64,000 nt of DNA from Rhodococcus sp. ABRD24. Its GTDB lineage: Bacteria > Actinomycetota > Actinomycetes > Mycobacteriales > Mycobacteriaceae. Shown here in pieces: positions 52,483 to 61,137 of the stretch. The notes under the pieces were generated by a model. That model searched no databases, was not told the DNA's origin, and worked only from the letters and a program-made list of their open reading frames with translations. The DNA lies in the NCBI RefSeq assembly GCF_004328705.1, contig NZ_CP035319.1, positions 1,674,001 to 1,738,000 on the forward strand. Reading direction: 5' to 3'. Position 1 is the stretch's first letter. Every line of letters starts with the position of its first letter. The position numbers were made by a program, and so were the translations under genes.

Positions 52483-53235
52483 TCAGGAGCTGTGCGAGCG
52501 GTAGCCGCAGTCGGCCGAGATTGCCGCGGCCACGGCGTGCAGTGGTTCCAACAATTCGAGGAGTTGTTCGTAGCCGAGTACCACGTTCGGGACCGACACC
52601 GACACAGCGGCGAGCACTCGCCCCGTGGCGCCGCGGACGGGCACGGCGATGCAGTTTATCGACGGCTCGTTCTCTTCCTTGTCGTGCGCCCACCCCTGCC
52701 GTCGAACGAGTTCGATCTCCGCAAGAAAGCCCTCCGGGGTTGTGATCGTATTCGCAGTCCTGCGGGTAAAGTCCATGGACGCCACGGTGCTTCGTAGTAC
52801 GGCATCAGGAAGGTCGGCCAGGATCACTTTGGCGACGGCCGTCGAATTGAGATTGGCCAGTAGGCCGATACGCGAGTACATCCGAATCTGGTCGTGAGAT
52901 TCGAACTTGTCGATGTACACCACGTTCCCGGATTCAGCAGCTGCCAAATGAGTTGTTCTACCGTACTTTTCATTGAACCCGGCGAGGTGCGGCGACGCTA
53001 TCTGGCGGATCTCTCGCTGATCGATCGCCTGTTCGGACAATTCGAAAATTCGAGAACCGAGGTGGTATCGGTTGTTGTTGTCCCGGAATGTGAACCGCGC
53101 TTCGGTCAATGTTCGAAGCAGTCGGAGCACCGTCGTCTTGTGGACCCCGGTCGCCTCAGCGAGTGTGTCGAGATTGGCCGGGCCTTGACCCAGCTGAACC
53201 AGTAGGTGCAGTGCACGAGCAACACTTTGACTCAT
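52483..53235 (-). CDS. IclR-family regulator
   Basis: This 250-residue protein has an N-terminal winged helix (residues 1-65: LDTLAEATGVHKTTVLRLLRTL, in part) and a C-terminal GAF-like effector domain (RTTHLAAAESGNVVYIDKFES ... SINCIAVPV). The KdgR proteins that control 2-keto-3-deoxygluconate use belong to the same family. ATG 53235 has GGGGGATTAG upstream; a longer open frame upstream is antisense-like. It lies four bases after the kinase stop and is co-transcribed with the kinase. Confidence 0.9.
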   Translation of the reverse strand: MSQSVARALHLLVQLGQGPANLDTLAEATGVHKTTVLRLLRTLTEARFTFRDNNNRYHLGSRIFELSEQAIDQREIRQIASPHLAGFNEKYGRTTHLAAAESGNVVYIDKFESHDQIRMYSRIGLLANLNSTAVAKVILADLPDAVLRSTVASMDFTRRTANTITTPEGFLAEIELVRRQGWAHDKEENEPSINCIAVPVRGATGRVLAAVSVSVPNVVLGYEQLLELLEPLHAVAAAISADCGYRSHSS

Positions 53236-53239
53236 CGAA

Positions 53240-54274
53240 CTAATCCCCCGAGGTTTCGGTCGCGACGAATCCACTGGAATCGACTCGCGTTGTGGCCCAG
53301 ACCGATTCTGGGCAGGACAGAAGTTCGGCGACAACCTCGGCTGGCGGCTGCGGCGCGGAGTCGAACTCGACCGTGAGGGTAGCGGCAGCGCCGATATGGC
53401 CTCGGCGCAAGCACTGTCCGACCTCTTCGCCCAGTGCCATCCCGGCGAGAAACCCGGCGGCGAAAGCATCTCCGGCGCCAATGGGTTCGACAACGTCCAC
53501 CGTCAGCGCCGGAACGAAGTCGATGCGGCCTGCGATGTCGACCGCGAGTGCACCCCGCGCTCCGTCCTTGATCACCAGCATCCGGGGACCGGGCAGAATC
53601 CGTCGCAGCGCAGCAGGATCCTCCGATCCGAATACCCGGACAGCTTCGTCGGCGCCGACGAAGACGATGTCGGCGAGCCTCGCCAACTCGACGACCATCC
53701 CGGGATCGCCGTGCGGCCATAGCTGTTCGCGCCAGTTCACGTCGAAGCTGATCAGTGCCCCTGAGCTCTCCCTCTCGCCGACCAGGCGCTGCATCAACGC
53801 GGCACAGGATTCCGAGAGAGCGGCCGTGATACCACTGCAATGGATCACGGTAGCCCGATGGAGGACGCGCCGCACCGGGCCTTGATCGAGGAACTGCGGG
53901 CCCATGGCGGAGGCGGCAGAGCCAGCGCGGTGGTACTCGCTTTCCGTGCAGTGCTCGCCTTCGGGGTCAACTGACTTCCGTTTGCGGTAATAGCCCGTCG
54001 GGCGGTCCGGGTCGGATTCAACCGCCGACACATCAACACCGCGCCGACCGAGCTCGGACCGAATGAGATCGCCATACGCGTCCTTACCGACCCTCCCAAC
54101 CCACGAGGTAGGGATGCCTCGCGCTGCTAGACCGGCCGCGACGTTGGCCTCCGCTCCCCCAAGATGAGCGGTGGCCGGATTTGCATCTGCAGCTTCATCA
54201 CAGACCAGTACCAGTGCCTCTCCGAGGCAGACGACCCGATGGGTGTCGACGGGAGTGAAGGTCGAAAGTTGCAC
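53240..54274 (-). CDS. PfkB-family sugar kinase, probably 2-keto-3-deoxygluconate kinase
   Basis: This ribokinase-fold kinase of 344 residues has VVCLGEALVLVCDE near the start, LGGAEANVAAGLAARG for sugar binding, and the anion hole and catalytic Asp in PIGAGDAFAAGFLAG. PTGYYRKR fits KDG kinases, in which a Tyr-Arg segment binds the keto acid. KDG kinase makes KDPG, the substrate of the aldolase encoded 2 kb away in the same island. GTG 54274 with AGAGGA upstream was preferred to ATG 54292, which lacks a ribosome site. Confidence 0.83.
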   Translation of the reverse strand: MQLSTFTPVDTHRVVCLGEALVLVCDEAADANPATAHLGGAEANVAAGLAARGIPTSWVGRVGKDAYGDLIRSELGRRGVDVSAVESDPDRPTGYYRKRKSVDPEGEHCTESEYHRAGSAASAMGPQFLDQGPVRRVLHRATVIHCSGITAALSESCAALMQRLVGERESSGALISFDVNWREQLWPHGDPGMVVELARLADIVFVGADEAVRVFGSEDPAALRRILPGPRMLVIKDGARGALAVDIAGRIDFVPALTVDVVEPIGAGDAFAAGFLAGMALGEEVGQCLRRGHIGAAATLTVEFDSAPQPPAEVVAELLSCPESVWATTRVDSSGFVATETSGD

Positions 54275-54384
54275 GCGTCGTTCCTCTGCCATCGGATGAT
54301 TCGACAAAGCGCCCGGCGCGCAGTGGGATTCGCGGAGGGCCATTGACGATGGTTCGACTCAATGCTAAACATGGCGTAGACAAA

Positions 54385-54411
54385 ATGCAATGTAGATTGC
54401 GCATAATGCAA
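54385..54411. promoter_or_regulatory. AT-rich repeats in divergent promoter, likely operator
   Basis: Between the kinase-iclR unit and the deacylase gene lies an AT-rich stretch with three related steps: ATGCAAT, ATTGCGCAT and AATGCAA, in alternating orientation (54385-54411). The arrangement is typical of sites for dimeric regulators such as the IclR or GntR protein of this island. The 285-base region (54275-54559) holds no other gene; promoter boxes were not placed with confidence. Confidence 0.45.
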
Positions 54412-54559
54412 CGATGCAGTTCCAGGCGGTTTTCCGTTTTCAAAATCGCCCTGTACTGATTCGACCAACCAAGTCGGCGGATGTCGATGCGTGTCGGCAC
54501 CAACGCAGCCGATCCGTTCCTGATCAATCTGTAACCGACCTTCATTCCGAGGATTCGAG

Positions 54560-56182
54560 ATGACGACCACACTCATCCGCTCCGCCACAGTTGTCGACGG
54601 CACCGAGACCCCTCGCTACCGTGCCGATGTACTCGTGGCCGGTGACAAAATCGCCGAGATCTTTCCGCGGGCAGCCGACCAGTCCGCCGTGAGCCCGGCC
54701 GCTGATCGGGTCATCGATGCCGAGGGGCAGGTACTGGCACCCGGATTCATCGACATGCACGCTCACTCCGATCTTCAGATTCTCCTCAACCCACTGCACC
54801 CGGCACGGATCACCCAGGGAGTGACAACAGAGGTGCTCGGGCAGGACGGGCTGTCCTACGCTCCTGTCACCGACGATGTCCTTGCCGTGGTGCGCCGGAA
54901 GATCGCGGGCTGGAACACCGACCCGGAGGATTTCGACTTCTGCTGGCGGTCGGTCGGCGAGTACCTCGACCGGCTCGATCTGGGCGTTGCCACCAATGTT
55001 GCCTACCTGGTGCCACACGGAGTCGTACGGGCGCTCGTAGTGGGATGGGACGACCGGCCGGCATCCGCAAACGAGATCGTTGCAATGAAAGAGATTGTCG
55101 CCCAGGCAATGCGGGAAGGAGCGGTGGGGTTGTCCGCGGGACTCACCTACACGCCCGGCATGTACGCCGACAACGACGAGTTGCTGGCATTGTGTGAGAC
55201 CGTCGCCGACTACGGCGGCTATTTCTCTCCGCATCATCGTTCGTACGGAGCGGGCGCGATCGAGGCATACGCAGAAATGGTCGAGCTCGCCACCAGGTCA
55301 GGCTGTGCCCTCCACCTGGCCCATGCCACCCTGAACTTCGGCCCGAACAAGAATCGAGCACCAGAACTACTGGCGCTGCTCGACAGAGCGACAGCTGATG
55401 GTACAGACATAAGCCTTGACACCTACCCGTATCTTCCGGGCGCCACCACGCTCTCTGCGATCTTACCGAGTTGGGCTTCGTCCGGTGGGCCCGAGGAGAC
55501 TCTGTCCAGGTTGTCGGACCCCCTCTCGCTGAGGAGAATCCGTGAAGATCTCGAAGTCAACGGTTCGGACGGCTGCCACGGTGTGACAGCAGAGTGGGAC
55601 ACGATCGAGATCAGCGGAGTCGAGGATGCCCGGCTCGGGGATTATGTAGGCCACACAATCGCGCAGATCGCGGAACACGAAGGCCGGCCTCCCTTTGATG
55701 TCTGTGTCGAGATCCTCATCCGCGATCAGCTGGGCACGGGGATTCTGCAGCATGTGGGTCACGAAGAGAACGTCCGGGCGATCATGCACCATCCGAGACA
55801 TACCGGCGGCAGCGACGGACTGTTGATCGGCGCGAAACCCCACCCGCGAGCATGGGGTACCTTCGCGCGGTATCTGGGCCATTACAGCCGCGACCTCGGA
55901 TTGATGTCACTCGAGGAGTGCGTTGGCCATCTGACCGGCCGCGCCGCGTCCCGGTTGCGCCTGACAGACCGCGGTCTCGTCCGTAGCGGTTTCGCGGCGG
56001 ACCTGGTGATCTTCGACCCGGAAGCGATTTCCGACACCGCAACCTATGCGGAGCCACGGCAAGCGGCGGTGGGTATCTCGCATGTGTTCGTCCGCGGCCA
56101 GCTCGCGCTCGACAACGGAGTTCTGACCGGCGCTCTGGCCGGGAGATCTCTGCGGCGCCACGAGGGAGGATTCGTCAAGTGA
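54560..56182 (+). CDS. N-acyl-D-amino-acid deacylase family amidohydrolase
   Basis: This 540-residue metallo-hydrolase removes an acyl group from the nitrogen of a D-configured amino acid or related acid. PGFIDMHAHSDL gives the N-terminal metal His pair, GLSAGLTYTPGMYA and SPHHRSYG follow, the catalytic Asp region is GGSDGLLIGAKPHPRAWGTF (in part), and the C-terminal beta part ends in DLVIFDP. In this island the natural substrate may be N-acetyl-D-glucosaminate, whose C2 has D-amino-acid geometry. ATG 54560 has GAGGA six bases upstream. The stop overlaps the aldolase GTG. Confidence 0.88.
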   Translation: MTTTLIRSATVVDGTETPRYRADVLVAGDKIAEIFPRAADQSAVSPAADRVIDAEGQVLAPGFIDMHAHSDLQILLNPLHPARITQGVTTEVLGQDGLSYAPVTDDVLAVVRRKIAGWNTDPEDFDFCWRSVGEYLDRLDLGVATNVAYLVPHGVVRALVVGWDDRPASANEIVAMKEIVAQAMREGAVGLSAGLTYTPGMYADNDELLALCETVADYGGYFSPHHRSYGAGAIEAYAEMVELATRSGCALHLAHATLNFGPNKNRAPELLALLDRATADGTDISLDTYPYLPGATTLSAILPSWASSGGPEETLSRLSDPLSLRRIREDLEVNGSDGCHGVTAEWDTIEISGVEDARLGDYVGHTIAQIAEHEGRPPFDVCVEILIRDQLGTGILQHVGHEENVRAIMHHPRHTGGSDGLLIGAKPHPRAWGTFARYLGHYSRDLGLMSLEECVGHLTGRAASRLRLTDRGLVRSGFAADLVIFDPEAISDTATYAEPRQAAVGISHVFVRGQLALDNGVLTGALAGRSLRRHEGGFVK

Positions 56183-56820
56183 CGGAGATCGACATTCTGC
56201 GACACGACCAGGTCTTGGCAGTGGTACGCGCCAACCGCATTCCCGATACATCCGAACTGTGCCGGGCCCTTGTAGCAGGGGGAATCAGAACGGTGGAACT
56301 CACCTTCACCACTCCCGATGTCGTGCAGCACATCAGCGGTGCCGTAGCTGCCGCAACGCAGGTCGGTGCGATTCTCGGTGTCGGCACTGTGATGACCGAC
56401 GATCAGGCACGCGCCGCTATCGATGCGGGAGCGCGATTCCTGGTCACTCCGGGAATCCGCCCCGGTGTTGCGAAGGTCGCCACCGACCGAGCAGTCCCCG
56501 TGTTCCTCGGCGCCTTCACACCAACCGAGGTTGCGATGGCGGTGGATCTCGGGGCGACCGCTGTCAAGATCTTTCCTGCTCGCACGTTGGGTCCCGGCCA
56601 CTTGTCAGATCTGCACGGGCCTTACCCCGATGTCGAACTGGTCCCGTCCGGCGGAATCAACGAGCACAATGCCCATGCCTACCTGGAAGCGGGCGCACTA
56701 GCGGTCTGCGCGGGGACCAGCGTCGTCCCTCCCGCCAGTGTCGAGGCGGGGGCCTGGAGCGACATCACCGATCGGGCAAAGGCATTCGTAGCAGAGCTGC
56801 GATCCCGGCAGAGTAGCTGA
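56179..56820 (+). CDS. KDPG aldolase (2-keto-3-deoxy-6-phosphogluconate aldolase)
   Basis: This 213-residue class I aldolase cleaves KDPG to pyruvate and glyceraldehyde 3-phosphate. The catalytic Glu lies in VELTFTTP, the Schiff-base Lys in ATAVKIFPA, and the phosphate loop in VPSGGINEHNA; GVGTVMT and LVTPGI are also typical. A KHG or KDPGal activity is possible in this family. It is coupled by GTGA overlap to the deacylase gene. It faces the sdaA operon tail to tail across 58 bases. Confidence 0.9.
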   Translation: MTEIDILRHDQVLAVVRANRIPDTSELCRALVAGGIRTVELTFTTPDVVQHISGAVAAATQVGAILGVGTVMTDDQARAAIDAGARFLVTPGIRPGVAKVATDRAVPVFLGAFTPTEVAMAVDLGATAVKIFPARTLGPGHLSDLHGPYPDVELVPSGGINEHNAHAYLEAGALAVCAGTSVVPPASVEAGAWSDITDRAKAFVAELRSRQSS

Positions 56821-56878
56821 GTCATTCGGCCCACACTCGTGATCGAAGTGCGGGTACATCCGACCGTGGCCAGACGGG

Positions 56879-58261
56879 TCAACACTCGACGAGGTTCACC
56901 GAGACGTTGACGGCAAGGCCACCCATTGACGTCTCCTTGTACTTCGAGCTCATGTCGGCTCCGGTGGACCGCATCGTTTCGATCACCTGGTCCAGGCTGA
57001 CACGGTGGGTTCCGTCTCCACGCAATGCCATTCGGGCCGCGTTTATAGCCTTGCCGGCAGAGATGGCGTTACGCTCGATGCAAGGGATCTGGACGAGCCC
57101 GCCGATCGGATCGCAGGTGAGCCCGAGACTGTGCTCCATGGCGATCTCGGCAGCATTCTCGACTTGCTCTGGTGTGCCGCCTAGTATCTCGGCGAGTCCT
57201 GCGGCTGCCATGGATGCAGCCGATCCGACTTCGCCCTGGCACCCGACCTCTGCTCCGGAGATCGATGCTCGCTCCTTGTAGAGCGATCCGATCGCCCCAG
57301 CGGCCAGGAGAAATCGGATCGCGGTCTCGTCCGGGTCGCTTCGGCCTGCCGAAGTGTAGTGAGCCGCATAGTGGAGGACGGCGGGGATGATCCCGGCCGC
57401 GCCGTTGGTCGGAGCGGTGACAACGCGACCGCCAGAAGCGTTCTCCTCGTTGACAGCCAGCGCAACAAGGTTCACCCAGTCCTCGGCGTACGCCGGGCTC
57501 CGGTCCGGGTCCTCGGCGGCGAGTCGCTCATACCAGTCCTTCGCCCGGCGACGCACCTGAAGATTCCCAGGCAAGTAGCCACCGCGAGAAATTCCTCGTC
57601 TCTCACACGCGACCATCACGTCGCGAATGTGCAGGAGGCGAGCCCTGACCTGATGTTCGCTCCAGCGCACACACTCGTACGCAAGCATCACATCGCTGAT
57701 GGTGACACCGAAGTGGTCTGTGAGGCCGAGCAATTCACGCCCCGATTCAAAGGAGAACTCAGTAGCGGGCGGAGCCAATCGGGTGTCGGACTCATCGGCA
57801 GTGACGACGAACCCGCCGCCGACCGAGTAGTAGGTCTGCGTGTACACATCGCGATCGTCGCGGCCTGTCGCGGTCAGCGTCATCGCATTGGGGTGGAAGT
57901 CGAGGAAAGTGAGCGGGTGCAGGACGATCTCGGACTCGGTGAGCAGGACGTCCACAACTCCCCCGAGCCGAATCCCGCGCGCGGCCCTCACCTCGGCGAG
58001 CCGTCGCTCCATGACGTCGGGTTCGATCGTTGCTGGTTGGTTGCCCTCGAGTCCGAGGAGGATGGCGGACATGGTTCCGTGCCCCGCGCCGGTGGCAGCG
58101 AGGGATCCGTACAGGTCCACCCGGACACCCGCGACATCGGCGAACAGTCCGTGCTCGTCGAGATGGGCGACAAACCGGACAGCCGCCCGCATGGGACCGA
58201 CCGTGTGTGAACTCGACGGTCCGATACCGACTGAAAACAATTCGAACACACTAATTGTCAT
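56879..58261 (-). CDS. sdaA: L-serine dehydratase, iron-sulfur type
   Basis: SdaA converts L-serine to pyruvate and ammonia with a [4Fe-4S] cluster. The 460-residue single-chain form has the N-terminal regulatory part ([21 protein letters not shown], in part) and cluster Cys residues in VGCQGEVGS and [18 protein letters not shown]. The C-terminal tail ends in a Cys that can cap the cluster, as known for this type. It is the last gene of the gcvP-gcvT-gcvH-glyA-sdaA run and starts four bases after the glyA stop. Confidence 0.95.
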   Translation of the reverse strand: MTISVFELFSVGIGPSSSHTVGPMRAAVRFVAHLDEHGLFADVAGVRVDLYGSLAATGAGHGTMSAILLGLEGNQPATIEPDVMERRLAEVRAARGIRLGGVVDVLLTESEIVLHPLTFLDFHPNAMTLTATGRDDRDVYTQTYYSVGGGFVVTADESDTRLAPPATEFSFESGRELLGLTDHFGVTISDVMLAYECVRWSEHQVRARLLHIRDVMVACERRGISRGGYLPGNLQVRRRAKDWYERLAAEDPDRSPAYAEDWVNLVALAVNEENASGGRVVTAPTNGAAGIIPAVLHYAAHYTSAGRSDPDETAIRFLLAAGAIGSLYKERASISGAEVGCQGEVGSAASMAAAGLAEILGGTPEQVENAAEIAMEHSLGLTCDPIGGLVQIPCIERNAISAGKAINAARMALRGDGTHRVSLDQVIETMRSTGADMSSKYKETSMGGLAVNVSVNLVEC

Positions 58262-58264
58262 CGG

Positions 58265-59536
58265 TTACAGCTCCGGGTAGAGAGGGTACTTGTCGGCGAG
58301 CACGCGCACCTTCTGCGCCAGTTCGGAGGTCTCAGTCCCCTTGTCCGAGTTGATGAGTGCGCGGGCAATGAGATCAGCGACAACCCCGAAGTCCGCACGG
58401 TCGAATCCGCGCGCCGCCAACGCGGGGGTCCCGATCCGCAGGCCAGAGGTCACCATCGGCGGTCGCGGGTCGAAGGGGACCGCATTGCGGTTGACGGTGA
58501 TTCCGATCGCTTCGAGACAGTCCTCGGCCTGTCGGCCGTTGATGGCGGCATTGCGCAGGTCGACGAGCACCAGATGGACATCAGTGCCGCCGGTCAGGAC
58601 GCTGATACCAGCTCCCGTCACGTCGGGTCGGCTGAGGCGCTCGGCAAGCACTTTCGCGCCGTCGAGGACGCGCTGCTGACGCTCGGCGAACGCGGGCTCC
58701 GATGCCATCTTGAATGCCGTTGCCTTGCCAGCGATTACGTGTTCGAGCGGGCCACCTTGCTGGCCCGGGAACACGGCCGAGTCGATCTTCTTGGCGATAT
58801 CGGCGTCGTTGGTGAGGATGATGCCGCCGCGCGGTCCGCCGAGGGTCTTGTGCGTCGTCGACGTCACTACGTGCGCATGCGGCACCGGCGACGGATGCAA
58901 CCCCGTGGCGACCAGGCCGGCAAAATGCGCCATGTCGACCATCAGATACGCACCGACCTCGTCCGTGATCTCGCGGAACCGGGCGAAGTCGAGGTGACGC
59001 GGGTAGGCGGACCATCCCGCAATGATCAGCTGCGGACGGTGCTCGCGCGCCGCCGCGGCGACGGCATCCATGTCGATCAGGTGATCGTGCTCCGACACGC
59101 CATAGGCTGCGACGTTGTACAGCTTGCCGGAGAAGTTCAGCCGCATACCGTGCGTAAGGTGCCCACCATCGGCGAGGGACAGCCCCAGGATGGTGTCGCC
59201 CGGTTTGATCAGGGCATGCATCACCGACGCGTTCGCAGTGGCACCCGAATGCGGTTGCACGTTGGCGAATTCGGCGCCGAACAGCGCCTTGGTGCGATCT
59301 ATCGCGATCTGCTCGATCGCGTCGACGTGCTCGCAGCCGCCGTAGTAGCGGCGACCGGGGTAGCCTTCGGCATACTTGTTGGTGAGGACCGAGCCCTGTG
59401 CCTCCATAACCGCGAGCGGGGCATGGTTCTCCGAGGCGATCATCTCGAGTCCGGTGCGTTGGCGTTCGAGCTCCTTGCCGATCAGCGCGGCGATCTCCGG
59501 GTCGAAGTCCGCCAGATGGTGGTCAAGGACGCTCAT
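58265..59536 (-). CDS. glyA: Serine hydroxymethyltransferase
   Basis: GlyA interconverts glycine plus methylene-tetrahydrofolate with serine, using PLP. The 423-residue protein has the PLP Lys in [16 protein letters not shown], with [15 protein letters not shown] and [13 protein letters not shown] also conserved. Its ATG overlaps the gcvH stop by four bases. In this operon it uses methylene-THF from the glycine cleavage system to make serine for SdaA. Another glyA for housekeeping may exist elsewhere in the genome. Confidence 0.96.
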   Translation of the reverse strand: MSVLDHHLADFDPEIAALIGKELERQRTGLEMIASENHAPLAVMEAQGSVLTNKYAEGYPGRRYYGGCEHVDAIEQIAIDRTKALFGAEFANVQPHSGATANASVMHALIKPGDTILGLSLADGGHLTHGMRLNFSGKLYNVAAYGVSEHDHLIDMDAVAAAAREHRPQLIIAGWSAYPRHLDFARFREITDEVGAYLMVDMAHFAGLVATGLHPSPVPHAHVVTSTTHKTLGGPRGGIILTNDADIAKKIDSAVFPGQQGGPLEHVIAGKATAFKMASEPAFAERQQRVLDGAKVLAERLSRPDVTGAGISVLTGGTDVHLVLVDLRNAAINGRQAEDCLEAIGITVNRNAVPFDPRPPMVTSGLRIGTPALAARGFDRADFGVVADLIARALINSDKGTETSELAQKVRVLADKYPLYPEL

Positions 59537-59937
59537 GCGTCGACTCCATTCTTCTCGGCATACTCGGCGGCGGTGAGCAGCTCACCGGCGTCGGTCGGCT
59601 GAACCGCGAACAGCCAGCCCTCCCCGTATGGGTCGGCGGAGACGAGCTCGGGGCTGTCAACGGCGGCGGTGTTGACGAGCGTTACCCGGCCGCTGACCGG
59701 TGGGTACAGATCGGAAACAGTCTTGGTCGACTCGACCTCGCCGCACGCTTCGCCGACGACGACGGTCGACCCCACTTCTGGAAGCTCGACGAAAACGAGC
59801 TCGCCGAGTGAGTCGACGGCAATCGAGGTGACGCCGACGCGGACCGGGTTGTCGGGCAGCGGATGACCCGGGTGGATAGCGACCCATTCGTGGTCAGCGG
59901 TGTAGCTGCGGTCATTGGGAAAAGCGTTGGAAGACAT
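59533..59937 (-). CDS. gcvH: Glycine cleavage system H protein
   Basis: GcvH carries the aminomethyl group on a lipoyl Lys between the P, T and L proteins. The 134-residue protein has the lipoylation site [12 protein letters not shown] and the hybrid beta-barrel pattern, including [18 protein letters not shown] near its start. ATG 59937 has AGGTG upstream. It lies 84 bases after gcvT; no terminator was seen in that gap. Confidence 0.95.
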   Translation of the reverse strand: MSSNAFPNDRSYTADHEWVAIHPGHPLPDNPVRVGVTSIAVDSLGELVFVELPEVGSTVVVGEACGEVESTKTVSDLYPPVSGRVTLVNTAAVDSPELVSADPYGEGWLFAVQPTDAGELLTAAEYAEKNGVDA

Positions 59938-60021
59938 GAGAACACCTAACGGTTGTGGGCTTCGGTCACGAATCAGTGACAGCGGGCGAGGCGATCCGAG
60001 CGGAGCGCGGGGCGAACCGGA

Positions 60022-61137
60022 TCAGGAGCGGCGATAGAACGGCGCCGGTGTGACGGTGAATCGCTCGAGCTTGCCGCGGATGTCGACGGTGACGGCGGTG
60101 CCAGGTTCACTGTGCACGACGTCGACGAAAGCGAGTGCGATCGGGTGCCCCAGCGTCGGAGACAACGCACCCGAGGTGACAGTGCCTATGTGCAGGTCAC
60201 CGGCCGCGTCGTGCACGGTGTAGTCGGCGCGGGCCGCGCGGCGTCCGGTCCCGGCGAGCCCCACGAGGCGGCGCTGCGGTGCCGTTTCCGACAACGCCTG
60301 TAGGGCGTCGCGGCCGACGAAGTCCTTGTTCAGGCGGACGACCTTGGCGAGCCCGGCCTCATACGGGTTGGTATCGAGGGTGAGCTCATGGCCGTAGAGC
60401 GCCATCCCGGCCTCGAGTCGCAGCGTATCGCGGCACGCGAGTCCGGCTGCTGCGCCGCCCCGTTCGATCGTCGCAGCCAATAGCGCCCGCCATAGCCGCA
60501 CGGCGCCGGCATTCGGCACGTACAGCTCGAAGCCATCTTCACCGGTGTAGCCGGTCCGGGCGAGCAGTACCTGCAGGCCCGCTACCTCCGCGGAGGCAAC
60601 CGTGTAGTACCTCAGGTCGTCGACGAGCTGAGCCTGCTCGTCCTGGACTAGGGCGGTGACGATGTCCTGGGACGCCGGCCCCTGGACCGCAATCAACGCT
60701 GTCTCGATCGAAAGGTCGGTGACAGCAACCGCGAATCCCTGAGCCCGCGCGGACAGTTCACCGTAAACCGCCGGCGAGTTGGCGGCGTTGGCGACGACGA
60801 GGAAGTGATCATCGGCAAGCCGGTAAACGATGAGATCATCTATCACCCCACCGTCGACGTTGCACAGCAACGAGTACTTGGCACGACCGACCCCGATCTT
60901 CGACAGTTCACCGACCAGCGCGTAGTCCAGCAGAACTCCGGCATCGGCCCCCCGGATGCCGATCTCCCCCATGTGGGAGAGGTCGAACAGGCCCGCGGTA
61001 GTACGGACCGCTCGGTGTTCTGCCAGTTCACTGTCGTACTTGAGCGGCATCTGCCAGCCGGCGAAATCTGTGAAACTCGCACCAAGGGTGGTGTGCTCGG
61101 CGAGAAGCGGTGACACTGGGGGCACTCCAATGGTCAT
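60022..61137 (-). CDS. gcvT: Glycine cleavage system T protein (aminomethyltransferase)
   Basis: GcvT moves the methylene group from GcvH to tetrahydrofolate and frees ammonia. The 371-residue protein has [15 protein letters not shown] with the catalytic Asp nearby, [32 protein letters not shown], and [20 protein letters not shown] 61137 overlaps the gcvP stop by four bases. A longer open frame upstream on the same strand is an antisense-free shadow of gcvP and was rejected. Confidence 0.95.
   Translation of the reverse strand: MTIGVPPVSPLLAEHTTLGASFTDFAGWQMPLKYDSELAEHRAVRTTAGLFDLSHMGEIGIRGADAGVLLDYALVGELSKIGVGRAKYSLLCNVDGGVIDDLIVYRLADDHFLVVANAANSPAVYGELSARAQGFAVAVTDLSIETALIAVQGPASQDIVTALVQDEQAQLVDDLRYYTVASAEVAGLQVLLARTGYTGEDGFELYVPNAGAVRLWRALLAATIERGGAAAGLACRDTLRLEAGMALYGHELTLDTNPYEAGLAKVVRLNKDFVGRDALQALSETAPQRRLVGLAGTGRRAARADYTVHDAAGDLHIGTVTSGALSPTLGHPIALAFVDVVHSEPGTAVTVDIRGKLERFTVTPAPFYRRS

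Noticed and set aside
56821..56878. Imperfect hairpin between KDPG aldolase and sdaA as terminator
   Set aside because: Only eight pairs with a mismatch and a nine-base loop; too weak to claim.
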